Assembly (NCBI RefSeq): GCF_020510565.1
Contig: NZ_CP075189.1
Span: forward strand, 1 to 64,000
Direction of reading: 5' to 3'
Length of the DNA stretch: 64,000 nucleotides
Source: Ferribacterium limneticum
GTDB lineage: Bacteria; Pseudomonadota; Gammaproteobacteria; Burkholderiales; Rhodocyclaceae
Below the pieces are notes generated by a model. It saw only the letters and a list, made by a program, of their open reading frames with translations. It did no database searches and was not told the DNA's origin. The position numbers were made by a program, and so were the translations under genes. This document shows positions 21,428-30,115 of the stretch, piece after piece. Every line of letters begins with the position of its first letter. Within the stretch, counting starts at the first letter, position 1.

Positions 21428-23953
21428 TCAGCTTGCTGCTTCGGCCTTTTTCTTGGGCGGTGCCTTGGGTTTGGCTACCTTCTTCTCGAACTCGAAACCG
21501 ACCTTGCCATCCTTGGCGACCAGATAAGCCGAGAACTTGCGGCGGGTCCGGTTGGAGACGAATTCCTTGAGCAGGTCGGTCTTGCCTTCGGCCAGCAATT
21601 TCTTCATCTGGCCGAGATCAATCGGTTGCTGAAGAATGATCTTGCCTGAGCGGAAATCGCAGGTCTTGTCCGGCCCGACCGATTTTTCGCAGACGTAGGA
21701 GTTGCCGTGCTCGAAAACGCTGCCGGCGCATTTCGGGCATTTGCCGATGCTTTCCTGCGCCGAGAAGTCGACCGGCTCGGCATCGGCGGCGTCGGCCTTG
21801 TCCTGGCCGAAGTCGAATTCCGGCAATTTGTCGTCGTTGAGCTTGATGGCAGCCGCGAAGGTGCGGCCCATCTTGTTGCGGAAGCCGGTCAGCGGGCCGA
21901 TCATGCCTTCGTTGATCAGGGTGTCGATTTCGGCCGGTTCGAACTGGCGGCCGGCGACGATCTTCCATAGCGAGTAGTCGCAACCACCGCACTGGAATTT
22001 CTTGTAGGTTTCGCGAATCTCGCCACCGCAGCGCGGGCATTTCGCGGTCAGCACGCCGAAGTCGCCGGGAATGGTGTCGGCTTCATAGTGCTTGGCGCGC
22101 TCGACCATGTGCCGGGTCATTTCGGCAATTTCGCGCATGAATTCTTCACGCGTGAATTCACCTTTTTCGATGCGGCCGAGCTTCCATTCCCAGTCGCCGG
22201 TCAGCTCGGGCTGGGTCAATTCGTTGACGCCTAAGCCGTTCAAAAGGGTCATGAGCGAGAAGGCCTTGGCCGTCGGGATCAGTTCGCGGCCTTCGCGGTG
22301 CATGTATTGCTCACCGAGCAGGTTTTCGATGATCTGGGCGCGCGTTGCCGGGGTGCCGAGGCCGCGGCCGGCCATCGCGGCCTTGAGTTCTTCGTCGTCG
22401 ACCATCTTGCCGGCGCCTTCCATGGCGGAGAGCAGCGTAGCTTCAGAGTAGCGCGGCGGCGGCTTGGTGGCGTTGGCCTTGACGGTAACTTCTTCTGCTT
22501 TGACCTTTTCCTTGGCATCGACCGCAACGAGATTGCCCTCGTCGCCATCCTGACCTTCCTTGCCATGCACGGCGAGCCAGCCCGGATTGACCAGCACCTT
22601 GCCCTCGGTCTTGAAAGGGTGGCCTTCGACGCGGGTGATGCGGGTGGTCACCATGTATTCGGCGGCCGGGAAGAAGACGGACAGGAAGCGGCGGACGACG
22701 AAGTCGTAGAGCTTCTGTTCGAGCTCGTTGAGGCTTTTCGGGGCCTGCGGCGTCGGAATGATGGCGAAGTGATCGCTGATCTTGGCGTTGTTGAAGATGC
22801 GCTTGTTGGGCAGCACCCAGTTGCGGGCCAGGATCTGGTGGGCAAACGGCGAATAGCGGGCGAGCAGCACCTCGTCGTGACCCTTGCCGGCGCCTTCGCC
22901 GGTCAGCACGGCCAGCGTTTCCTTGACGGTAGGCAGGTAGTCTTCCGGCAGGCAGCGCGAGTCGGTCCGCGGGTAGGTCAGGACCTTGTGCTTTTCGTAC
23001 AGCGCCTGGGCCAGCGACAGCGTGGTCTTGGCCGAGAAGCCGAAACGGCTGTTGGCTTCGCGCTGCAGGGTGGTCAGATCGAAGAGGCCCGGTGACATTC
23101 GGGTTTCCGGCTTGGCTTCTTCGGTTACTTCTCCAGGCTTGCCAAGGGTGGCGGCGCGAATCGCGTCCGCTTTGGCTTGCTCCCAGAGTCGGTCGGCGCG
23201 GGCGTGTTCGTCTTCGTTCTTGCCCTTGAAACCTTCGTCGAACCACTTGCCTTTGTAACTGCCGGCTTTGGCGGTGAATTCGGCTTCGACTTCCCAGTAA
23301 TCGCGTGGCTTGAATTCACGGATGCGTTTTTCGCGCTCGACGACGATGGCCAGCGTCGGTGTCTGCACGCGACCGACGGTGGTCAGGTGGAAGCCACCGG
23401 TCTTCGAATTGAAGGCGGTCATCGCCCGCGTGCCGTTGATGCCGACTAGCCAGTCCGATTCGGAGCGGCAAACAGCGGCGTCGCCAAGACCCTGCATTTC
23501 GTTGCCGTTGCGCAGGCGCGAGAAACCGTCGCGGATCGCACCCTGCGTCATCGATTGCAGCCACAGCCGCTGTACCGGCTTGCCGGACTTGGTGTGCTGG
23601 GCGATGTAATTGAAGATCAATTCGCCTTCGCGCCCCGCGTCACAGGCGTTGATCAGGGCGCTGACATCCTTGCGCTTGATCAGCTTGGCCAGCACCTTGA
23701 GGCGGGATTCGGTCTTCTCGATCGGCTTCAATGCAAAGTGCGGTGGGATGACCGGGAGATGGGCAAACGACCATTTGCCCCGCTTGACCTCGAATTCCTC
23801 GGGGCAGGCGAGTTCCAGCAGGTGACCGACGGCCGAGGAAATGACGTGGGTGTCACTTTCGAAATAGTCGTCGTGCTTGGTGAAGCCCCCCAACGCTTTG
23901 GCGATGTCGGCAGCGACGGAAGGTTTCTCGGCAATTATCAGCTTTTTGGTCAT
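21428..23953 (-). CDS. topB: DNA topoisomerase III
   Basis: TopB is a type IA topoisomerase that decatenates and resolves single-stranded DNA structures. The 841-residue product starts MTKKLIIAEKPSVAADIAKAL with the TOPRIM domain, has the catalytic tyrosine in LTYPRTDSR, and carries two C-terminal cysteine-rich segments (CPRCGG...CGGC and CPKCAG...C) plus a Lys/Ala/Pro-rich tail. I chose ATG 23953 because the conserved TOPRIM N-terminus begins there; the open frame extends 18 residues further. It lies 76 bases downstream of dprA, probably in one operon with the LysM gene. Confidence 0.95.
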   Translation of the reverse strand: MTKKLIIAEKPSVAADIAKALGGFTKHDDYFESDTHVISSAVGHLLELACPEEFEVKRGKWSFAHLPVIPPHFALKPIEKTESRLKVLAKLIKRKDVSALINACDAGREGELIFNYIAQHTKSGKPVQRLWLQSMTQGAIRDGFSRLRNGNEMQGLGDAAVCRSESDWLVGINGTRAMTAFNSKTGGFHLTTVGRVQTPTLAIVVEREKRIREFKPRDYWEVEAEFTAKAGSYKGKWFDEGFKGKNEDEHARADRLWEQAKADAIRAATLGKPGEVTEEAKPETRMSPGLFDLTTLQREANSRFGFSAKTTLSLAQALYEKHKVLTYPRTDSRCLPEDYLPTVKETLAVLTGEGAGKGHDEVLLARYSPFAHQILARNWVLPNKRIFNNAKISDHFAIIPTPQAPKSLNELEQKLYDFVVRRFLSVFFPAAEYMVTTRITRVEGHPFKTEGKVLVNPGWLAVHGKEGQDGDEGNLVAVDAKEKVKAEEVTVKANATKPPPRYSEATLLSAMEGAGKMVDDEELKAAMAGRGLGTPATRAQIIENLLGEQYMHREGRELIPTAKAFSLMTLLNGLGVNELTQPELTGDWEWKLGRIEKGEFTREEFMREIAEMTRHMVERAKHYEADTIPGDFGVLTAKCPRCGGEIRETYKKFQCGGCDYSLWKIVAGRQFEPAEIDTLINEGMIGPLTGFRNKMGRTFAAAIKLNDDKLPEFDFGQDKADAADAEPVDFSAQESIGKCPKCAGSVFEHGNSYVCEKSVGPDKTCDFRSGKIILQQPIDLGQMKKLLAEGKTDLLKEFVSNRTRRKFSAYLVAKDGKVGFEFEKKVAKPKAPPKKKAEAAS

Positions 23954-24029
23954 GTTGGGGCCTGTGGAGTCCGGGGCATGATAAGTGCCCGGTGCGCGGC
24001 TTGGCAAGCCGTCTCTATATATAGGGAGC

Positions 24030-25106
24030 CTAGCTCAGACGCTGGTAGCGGTTGCCGGGCAGGGGGGCGATTTTGCCCGAGAGTTCGAGCATCAGGAGTT
24101 CGGGGAGTAATTGTTCGGCGCTCTGGCCGGTGTAGTCGACGAGGTCGTCGAGACCGCATGGATCGTGGCCGAGGGCGGCGAGTACAGGGTGTTCGTCGTC
24201 CGCCGGGGTGATTTCCGCTTGTTGGTCCGGAGAAGTGAAGTTGCCCAGTTCTTCCAGAACATCGTTGGCGGTTTCAACCAGTTTTGCGCCCTGCTTGATC
24301 AGTTTGTGGCAACCGCGAGCCACGGGCGAGTGAATGGAGCCGGGGATGGCGAAAACCTCCCGCCCCTGTTCGCCAGCGAGGCGGGCGGTGATCAGCGAGC
24401 CGCTTTCCGGCGCGGCTTCAACGACCAGCACCCCGCGCGACAGGCCGGAAATGATGCGGTTGCGCCGCGGGAAGTTGGCGGCAATGGAGGGCGTTCCGAG
24501 CGGAAATTCGGAAATGACGGCGCCGTGTTCGACAATGGCCAGCGCCAGTTCCTTGTTGCGGGCCGGGTAGATGCGGTCGGCACCGGTGCCGATGATCGCA
24601 ATCGTGTCGCCACCCGCCGCTAACGCGCCACGGTGGGCGGCGGCATCGATTCCCAGCGCCAGGCCGCTGATGATGCAGAGGCCTTTGCCGGCCAGTGTCT
24701 TGGCAAAGTTCTCAGCCGTTTGCAGGCCCTGCGGTGTCGCATTGCGGCTACCGACCATGGCCAGCCCGCGCTTCTGGAGCAAGGCGGGATTGCCTCGCAC
24801 GTAAAGCAGGCTGGGCGGGTCGGCGATTTCGAGCAGGGCCTTAGGGTAGGCGTCATCAGAGAGGGTCAGGATATGCTGTCCCGGCTGACTGGCCCACTCG
24901 ATGCTGCGGTCGACCTCTGCCGCAGGGTCAAAATCAAAAAGCAGGTCGGCCCGGTCGCCAATAACGCTGCGTGCAGCCAGTCTCCCGGCGGCGAAAACAG
25001 CCTCGGGTAAACCGAAAGCGGCGAGTAGCTTTCGTTGCGACTCGCCGCCGATACCGGGGATAAGCGTCAGCCGCAACCAAGCGGCCAGGCCTTCGGTGAT
25101 GATCAC
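24030..25106 (-). CDS. dprA: DNA-processing protein DprA (Smf)
   Basis: DprA binds incoming single-stranded DNA and loads RecA during natural transformation. The 358 residues include an N-terminal helix-hairpin-helix/SAM-like part, the Rossmann-fold core with LLYVRGNP, VGSRNATPQG and ISGLALGIDAAAHRGAL, the segment GSLITARLAGEQGREVFAIPGS, and a C-terminal winged-helix-like domain (about 295-358). All family hallmarks are intact. It overlaps the LysM gene by four bases. Its presence means transformation is possible, which is relevant to the dispersed repeat as a candidate uptake sequence. Confidence 0.96.
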   Translation of the reverse strand: MIITEGLAAWLRLTLIPGIGGESQRKLLAAFGLPEAVFAAGRLAARSVIGDRADLLFDFDPAAEVDRSIEWASQPGQHILTLSDDAYPKALLEIADPPSLLYVRGNPALLQKRGLAMVGSRNATPQGLQTAENFAKTLAGKGLCIISGLALGIDAAAHRGALAAGGDTIAIIGTGADRIYPARNKELALAIVEHGAVISEFPLGTPSIAANFPRRNRIISGLSRGVLVVEAAPESGSLITARLAGEQGREVFAIPGSIHSPVARGCHKLIKQGAKLVETANDVLEELGNFTSPDQQAEITPADDEHPVLAALGHDPCGLDDLVDYTGQSAEQLLPELLMLELSGKIAPLPGNRYQRLS

Positions 25107-26134
25107 GGGTTTCTTGCCGAGTCTCCGATGATGACGGATTTGGAGGAGTCGACGACCAGTGCGTAAGCGACGTTATCGAATACGCGGAAGACGAAGGCGA
25201 GGCCATAACGTTCTTCCGGAACCGGCGTCAAGGTGCGGATGCCTTGATCATCAGTGTTGATCGAGACGCGCTTGCGGAACAGGGCAAGGACGTGGCCTAC
25301 TTCCAGCCCGTCGCGCTTGCCGCGCGTTAGCGAAACGACGGATGTCGTACCGCCTTCCTGCACCCCACCATAGATCGACATGACCTTTGCTGCTACTTCC
25401 TGATCGGGGCGATGCGGGACGTAGGAAATGATATCGGGGGGTGGGGCTGGGATGAGTTCGTCACCGCGAGCCATTTCTTCCTTGGCCATTGTGACGCGCA
25501 AGGAAGCTGGCTCTCCGGGTTTGAGCAGGCGAGCGTTGCCCAGGAAGAAAGCTTCGTAGGCAATGGTTGCACCCGTTTCCGGATCCTTGAGCGGCTTGCC
25601 CCTGCGGAACACGTGCCATTTTTCAACGCTGGCATCGGGAATGCCGCTGGCGTAGAAGGAGTCGCCGCTACCGAGCAGCATGCGGTCCTCTTGGGCGGCA
25701 GTGATTTTCACGCCACTGTTACTGTCGCTCGTTTGAGCAATCAGTGGTTGGGAAATAAATGGCTCGATAACGTTGGGCGGGATGCTCGGGATGACTAGCT
25801 GCGACGGAGAGCTATGTACCGTCGGCTGGATCCTGCCGTCCTGGCCGGTGACCCGCTTGGCCATTTTGAGGCGCGGCGACCCACTTGATGTGTCAAGCAG
25901 AATGATGTCGCCCGGGTAAATCCAGTGCGGGTTCTTGATTTCTTCCTTGTTCATCTGCCAGATTTCCGGCCAGCGCCAAGGTTGCTTGAGGAATTTGCCC
26001 GAAATGTCCCACAGGGTGTCGCCTTTGACGACGATGTGCCGGTCGGGAGGGTTGTCGACGAGCGTTAGCGGCTCGGCGGCCGATGCGCAGGCGGCCGTCA
26101 CGGCCAGGATGAGCGCGGATATAATGCGAACCAT
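25103..26134 (-). CDS. Exported LysM domain protein
   Basis: The 343-residue product has a signal peptide (cleavage near ASA at about 19) and a LysM peptidoglycan-binding domain (about 32-82) with VVKGDTLWDISGKFL and WIYPGDIILL. The rest (about 100-343) is a less conserved beta-rich region typical of the LysM proteins encoded beside dprA in betaproteobacteria. It should sit in the periplasm bound to the cell wall; no catalytic motif is visible. Its start is divergent from def with 146 bases between them. Its stop overlaps the dprA start (ATGA-type), so the two are coupled. Confidence 0.9.
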   Translation of the reverse strand: MVRIISALILAVTAACASAAEPLTLVDNPPDRHIVVKGDTLWDISGKFLKQPWRWPEIWQMNKEEIKNPHWIYPGDIILLDTSSGSPRLKMAKRVTGQDGRIQPTVHSSPSQLVIPSIPPNVIEPFISQPLIAQTSDSNSGVKITAAQEDRMLLGSGDSFYASGIPDASVEKWHVFRRGKPLKDPETGATIAYEAFFLGNARLLKPGEPASLRVTMAKEEMARGDELIPAPPPDIISYVPHRPDQEVAAKVMSIYGGVQEGGTTSVVSLTRGKRDGLEVGHVLALFRKRVSINTDDQGIRTLTPVPEERYGLAFVFRVFDNVAYALVVDSSKSVIIGDSARNP

Positions 26135-26280
26135 AGTCGTAACCTCACGTGCCGGCGGAACGCATTACCGTCGTCGCAGTCTCAATACAGCGGCGATCAA
26201 TTTGCGTTCCATATCTCGGGAATTGCTTTAGATTCTGCACGTAATAACCTAATCGAGCAAGCTTTTATTCCTATTTTCAT

Positions 26281-26784
26281 ATGGCCCTCTTACCCATTTT
26301 GCGTTTCCCCGACCCGCGTCTGAAAAAGGTCGCAGCACTTGTTACCAAGGTCGATGACAGCACCCGAAAACTGGTCGCCGATATGGCTGAAACTATGTAC
26401 GAGGCTCCGGGAATCGGCTTGGCGGCGACGCAGGTCGACGTACACAAGCGCATCGTCGTGATCGATGTGTCCGAAGACAAGAGCGAACTGCAGGTTTTCA
26501 TCAATCCGACGCTTGGTCGGTGCGAGGGCTCGCAGATCGGCGAGGAGGGCTGCCTGTCGGTGCCTGGCATCTACGACAAGGTCGAGCGTGCCGAACGGGT
26601 GTCGGTGACCTATCTCGATCTCGACGGCAAGCAGCACACGCTGGAGGCTGAGGGCTTGCTGGCGGTGTGCATCCAGCACGAAATCGACCATCTCAACGGG
26701 ACGGTCTTCGTCGACCACCTGTCGCTGCTTAAACAGACACGGATCAAGAACAAGATGGCCAAACAGGCGCGCGTCACGGCATGA
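26281..26784 (+). CDS. def: Peptide deformylase
   Basis: Removes the N-formyl group from nascent proteins. The 167 residues have all three motifs of the metalloenzyme: GIGLAATQ (44-51), EEGCLS with metal ligand C91, and QHEIDH with H133, E134 and H137. Length is typical. The ATG follows an A/T-rich leader without a clear Shine-Dalgarno. It overlaps fmt by four bases, the usual def-fmt pair. Confidence 0.98.
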   Translation: MALLPILRFPDPRLKKVAALVTKVDDSTRKLVADMAETMYEAPGIGLAATQVDVHKRIVVIDVSEDKSELQVFINPTLGRCEGSQIGEEGCLSVPGIYDKVERAERVSVTYLDLDGKQHTLEAEGLLAVCIQHEIDHLNGTVFVDHLSLLKQTRIKNKMAKQARVTA

Positions 26785-27704
26785 AGCTGATTTTCGCAGG
26801 GACACCGGAATTTGCCGCGCAGGCTTTGCGGGCCATTGTTGCCGCGGGCCATGATGTGGCGCTGGTGCTGACGCAGCCAGATCGGCCGGCCGGGCGGGGC
26901 ATGAGTTTGCAGCCTTCGGCGGTCAAGAAGGTGGCACTGGACAATGGCATTGAGGTCTTCCAGCCACTGACGCTCCGGGACGCCGAGGCGCAGGCGAAGA
27001 TTGCTGCGATTGGCGCCGAGGTCATGGTCGTTGCGGCCTATGGTCTGATCCTGCCGCAGGTCGTGCTCGACATGCCGCGTTTCGGCTGTATCAATATTCA
27101 TGGCTCGTTGCTGCCGCGTTGGCGTGGTGCGGCGCCGATTCAGCGGGCCTTGCTGGCCGGCGATGCCGAGACGGGTGTTTGCATCATGCAGATGGAGGCC
27201 GGTCTGGATACCGGGCCGGTACTGCTGCGCGGTGCTTTTCCCATCGAGGCCAGCGATACCACGGCCACGTTGCATGATCGATTGGCCGAACTGGGCGCGA
27301 AGCTGGCCGTCGAGGCGCTGGGTAAGTTGCCGCTGCCTGCCGAGCAGCAACCGGCTGAGGGAGTGACTTACGCGCACAAGATCGAGAAGGTGGAGGCGCT
27401 GATCGATTGGTCGAAGAGCGCGGCGGAACTGGATCGCCACATCCGCGCCTTCAACCCCTTTCCCGGTGCGCAGGCCTTGTTTGGCGGCCAGACGGTGAAA
27501 TTGTGGCAGGCGACGCCGGTCGCCGGTGAGGGTGAAATTGGTACCATTTTGGCGGTCGACCGGGGCAGTGTTGTCGTGGCCTGTGGTGCAGGCGCGCTGG
27601 CGGTCAGCGAATTGCAGAAGGCCGGCGGCAAGCGTTTACCGGTGCAACAATTTCTGGCCGGGCACCCGCTGAAGGTTGGCGACCACTTCGATCTTCCGGC
27701 CTGA
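26781..27704 (+). CDS. fmt: Methionyl-tRNA formyltransferase
   Basis: Formylates initiator Met-tRNA using 10-formyl-tetrahydrofolate. The 307 residues show the N-terminal [11 protein letters not shown], the catalytic [17 protein letters not shown], the formyl-binding [11 protein letters not shown], and the C-terminal tRNA-binding domain (about 205-307) with [10 protein letters not shown]. It overlaps def and is convergent with the RHH gene 16 bases downstream; no clear terminator hairpin is visible there. In related genomes fmt is usually close to rsmB; here about 2.4 kb of other genes intervenes. Confidence 0.98.
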   Translation: MKLIFAGTPEFAAQALRAIVAAGHDVALVLTQPDRPAGRGMSLQPSAVKKVALDNGIEVFQPLTLRDAEAQAKIAAIGAEVMVVAAYGLILPQVVLDMPRFGCINIHGSLLPRWRGAAPIQRALLAGDAETGVCIMQMEAGLDTGPVLLRGAFPIEASDTTATLHDRLAELGAKLAVEALGKLPLPAEQQPAEGVTYAHKIEKVEALIDWSKSAAELDRHIRAFNPFPGAQALFGGQTVKLWQATPVAGEGEIGTILAVDRGSVVVACGAGALAVSELQKAGGKRLPVQQFLAGHPLKVGDHFDLPA

Positions 27705-27720
27705 TTGCCGCTGAGCGGTG

Positions 27721-28071
27721 TCAGCCCGTCGCGACGCGGATCGGCTGTTCGCGAGTGGTTGGCGGCAGCGTTCCGACGACCGCCAGACTGGGCCTTTCGC
27801 CTGGCTTCTGGTGGCGCAGCGTCAGATAACGCAGGCAGGTGACGCGTAGGAAGGAGGCGAAGTTTTCGACTTCGCCGCGGTAGGCCTCGATTTCATCGTA
27901 GAGCTTGGCGATGAGCTGGTTGGTCGTCATGCCTTCGTTGGCAGCCAGTTCGGCCAGGATGTCCCAGAACAGGTTTTCCAACCGGATCTTGGTGACGAAG
28001 CCATGAATGCGCAGCGAGCGGGCCCGCGACTCATAGAGCATCGGGTCGGCCTTGACGTAGATTTCACACAT
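27721..28071 (-). CDS. Ribbon-helix-helix domain protein
   Basis: The 116-residue protein contains SRSLRIHGFVTKIRLE-type sequence followed by FWDILAELAANEGMTTNQLIAKLYDE, the pattern of the RHH_4 family: a short beta strand then two helices that bind DNA as dimers. The C-terminal third is low in recognisable features. A role as transcriptional repressor is inferred from the fold. There is no antitoxin-toxin partner visible. A Shine-Dalgarno-like AGGAGG lies just before the start on the minus strand. Confidence 0.75.
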   Translation of the reverse strand: MCEIYVKADPMLYESRARSLRIHGFVTKIRLENLFWDILAELAANEGMTTNQLIAKLYDEIEAYRGEVENFASFLRVTCLRYLTLRHQKPGERPSLAVVGTLPPTTREQPIRVATG

Positions 28072-28090
28072 GCAGCCTCCTGGTCGGATC

Positions 28091-28115
28091 GGGCAACGTC
28101 GGCGTGACGTTGCCC
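28091..28115 (-). terminator. Hairpin between the DJ-1 and RHH genes
   Basis: GGGCAACGTC and GACGTTGCCC form a perfect 10-bp stem with a five-base loop, placed just after the DJ-1-family stop codon. There is no T run, so it may be a processing or attenuating hairpin and not a classical terminator. Confidence 0.45.
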
Positions 28116-28125
28116 GGGCCGGCGG

Positions 28126-28707
28126 TCAAAGGGTGATTTGGGAACCAAGTAGCGGCAGGAATTTGGCCAGCCAGGCCGGGTGCGCGGGCCAGGCCGGGGC
28201 GGTGACCAGATTGCCATCAACGTGGGCCTGATCGACCGGAATGTCGGCATATTGTCCGCCGGCCAAACGAACTTCAGGGCCGCAGGCCGGATAGGCGCTG
28301 CACGAACGACCATTCAGAACGCCCGCTGCGGCTAGTAATTGTGCCCCGTGGCAGATCGCCGCAATCGGCTTTCCGGTGTCGGCAAAGTGGCGAACCATGG
28401 CCAGGACTTCAGGGTTCAGGCGCAGGTATTCGGGGGCGCGACCGCCCGGAACGACCAGTGCATCGTAGTCTTCAGCGCGGATGTCGGCAAAGCTGGCGTT
28501 CAGCGTGAAGTTGTGGCCGGGCTTTTCGCTGTAGGTCTGGTCGCCTTCGAAGTCGTGGATGGCGGTGCGTACCGATTCGCCGGCCTTCTTGCCGGGGCAT
28601 GCGGCATGGACGGTGTGGCCGACCATGAGCAGCGCCTGGAAGGGCACCATGGTTTCGTAATCTTCGGTGTAATCACCGGTCAGCATGAGAATTTTTTTGG
28701 CAGCCAT
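28126..28707 (-). CDS. DJ-1/PfpI family protein
   Basis: A 193-residue single-domain protein of the DJ-1/PfpI superfamily. It has [23 protein letters not shown] at the N-terminus with the conserved Glu (about 17), and the nucleophile elbow [14 protein letters not shown] with the reactive Cys. The family includes proteases, chaperones and glyoxalase-like deglycases, and the sequence does not settle which. I chose ATG 28707 because a strong AGGAG precedes it; the frame is open to 28758. It is upstream of the RHH gene on the same strand. Confidence 0.88.
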   Translation of the reverse strand: MAAKKILMLTGDYTEDYETMVPFQALLMVGHTVHAACPGKKAGESVRTAIHDFEGDQTYSEKPGHNFTLNASFADIRAEDYDALVVPGGRAPEYLRLNPEVLAMVRHFADTGKPIAAICHGAQLLAAAGVLNGRSCSAYPACGPEVRLAGGQYADIPVDQAHVDGNLVTAPAWPAHPAWLAKFLPLLGSQITL

Positions 28708-28797
28708 GTTTGTCTCCTTTGTCATGCCGCCGGCAAGATGGTCGGCGGGCAGAAACATTGTCGGAGGATTTTCCGGCTGGCGGGTAGCAGCCGGCTG

Positions 28798-29184
28798 CTA
28801 CTTTACCGGTGCCAGACGGCCGCGTCCGACGCTCGTGCACTGCCGGCTTTTCGGTGCGAAACGCTCGATGACTTCGTCGAACAGGGCACTAGCCTTGGAG
28901 CTGTTGTCGCCACTAAAGTTGCAGACGTAAACATCGAGCGTGACGCTGGCGATCTCGGGCCAGGTGTGCACGGCGAGGTGGGATTCGGCGAGGACGACGG
29001 TGCCGGTGACGCCGGCCGGCTGACCGGCGGCGTCGTGGAAGGTATGGAACAGCCGGCCGACGACAGTCAGGCCGTGGCGCTGGCAGGCGTCAACGCAGAA
29101 CGATTCGAGCCCTGATGCGTCGAGCAGAAAGCACGGGGCGCAGCGGCAGTCGTGGAGGTCAGCGATCAGGTGCAGGCCGTTCAT
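28798..29184 (-). CDS. speD: S-adenosylmethionine decarboxylase proenzyme (SpeD/SpeH class)
   Basis: Makes decarboxylated AdoMet for spermidine synthesis. The 128-residue proenzyme has the self-cleavage motif ESHLAVHTWPE, in which S68 would become the pyruvoyl group, with H73 and C88 at the spacing seen in the small bacterial/archaeal class. The C-terminus (about 100-128) is extended and weakly conserved. No spermidine synthase gene (speE) lies next to it in the window. A perfect parS site lies 16 bases upstream of its start. Confidence 0.9.
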   Translation of the reverse strand: MNGLHLIADLHDCRCAPCFLLDASGLESFCVDACQRHGLTVVGRLFHTFHDAAGQPAGVTGTVVLAESHLAVHTWPEIASVTLDVYVCNFSGDNSSKASALFDEVIERFAPKSRQCTSVGRGRLAPVK

Positions 29185-29193
29185 ATGACGATT

Positions 29194-30081
29194 TTATGGC
29201 GTTTCACGTGAAACGCGCTGCTCGAAAATGGCTCCGAGCAGACCGCCTAGCCGGTAGCCGGCCTCGACGATGCGACGGTCGACGATTTCCCGGCTGCGCC
29301 GGCGGAAATCCTCGGTGATGATCGGCAGCAGGCTACCGCTGGCCTTCGGGTAGGCCTCGGTGAGCAGGCGATGGCTTTCGTTGCGCCACAGCCCGACATT
29401 GCCTTGCGCTGGCGGCGGATGGTTTTCCAGCAGGCGCGCTGCGTTTTGTTGCAGGCGCTTGCCGCGCAGCCAGGGCGGGCCGGGCAGATCGTCCCAGTAA
29501 ACATGCAGGCTGCTGAACGGCAGGCGCTTGTTGTACGGATTTTCGATTTCGACCTCGTTGCCACCTTCGTCGCCATGGCGGCCGACGTGCAGCGGCTGGT
29601 GGATGTCGCCTACGAGGTGGATGAGCCAGGGCAGGGCATTTGAAATTTCGGCCTTTTTTCCGGTTGACCGTAGGATTCGGCTCAGGCGCTCGATTTGAGC
29701 GTCCAGTTCGCCTGATTTCGTCTGGCCGGCAGCGTTAAGGTCCACGTAGTGCCAGCGTTTGTGACGCGCCGTGTCGGAGAGTCCGGGAAGCGCTGGCGTG
29801 GCGGGGTCTCGGTCTTCGTCGTAAAAGCGCGGGTCGTTGCGAATGTCGTCCGGCCAAGTCGAGGCTTCGGCGAAGATATCGACGTCTTTGCTCGAACGCG
29901 ATTTTTCCATCCACCGCTCGTAGTCGGGGTGGCGGGACAGCGCCTCGGCGATTGCCGCCTGGCTTGGCGTCGATAGTTGCTGCCACGCAATGACCGCGGT
30001 CAGCCGGTGGCCGGCCGCATTCCAGGCACTGGCCGGAGCGGCTACGGCAAAGAAAAGCAGGGCGAGGAGGATTTGCCGCAT
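29194..30081 (-). CDS. Secreted S1/P1-type nuclease
   Basis: S1/P1 nucleases are trizinc enzymes that cleave single-stranded DNA and RNA. The 295-residue product starts with a signal peptide ending ASA, which leaves Trp20 as the mature N-terminus, and this N-terminal Trp is itself a zinc ligand in the family. Other ligands are in AAGHR, WPDDIR, HYVDL and the characteristic HLVGDIHQPLHVG followed by DEGGNEVEI. ATG 30081 is chosen over 30135 to give the clean signal peptide. The last codons (VSRET) are formed by a perfect parS site, and repeat copy 6 encodes LRSTGKKAEIS. Confidence 0.92.
   Translation of the reverse strand: MRQILLALLFFAVAAPASAWNAAGHRLTAVIAWQQLSTPSQAAIAEALSRHPDYERWMEKSRSSKDVDIFAEASTWPDDIRNDPRFYDEDRDPATPALPGLSDTARHKRWHYVDLNAAGQTKSGELDAQIERLSRILRSTGKKAEISNALPWLIHLVGDIHQPLHVGRHGDEGGNEVEIENPYNKRLPFSSLHVYWDDLPGPPWLRGKRLQQNAARLLENHPPPAQGNVGLWRNESHRLLTEAYPKASGSLLPIITEDFRRRSREIVDRRIVEAGYRLGGLLGAIFEQRVSRETP
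29201..29214 (+). promoter_or_regulatory. parS site 3 (perfect palindrome)
   Basis: GTTTCACGTGAAAC, the perfect 14-bp parS core. It lies inside the last codons of the S1/P1 nuclease gene and directly upstream of speD. Confidence 0.9.
29639..29678 (+). repeat. Dispersed 40-bp repeat, copy 6 (inside the S1/P1 nuclease gene)
   Basis: Reads TTTGAAATTTCGGCC followed by TTTTTTCCGGTTGACCGTAG. Antisense to the gene, where it is translated as LRSTGKKAEIS before the zinc motif HLVGD. Nearly identical to copy 2. Confidence 0.85.
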
Positions 30082-30115
30082 TCGGCCATTATGCCGCGTG
30101 CGATAATGCCCGCCT

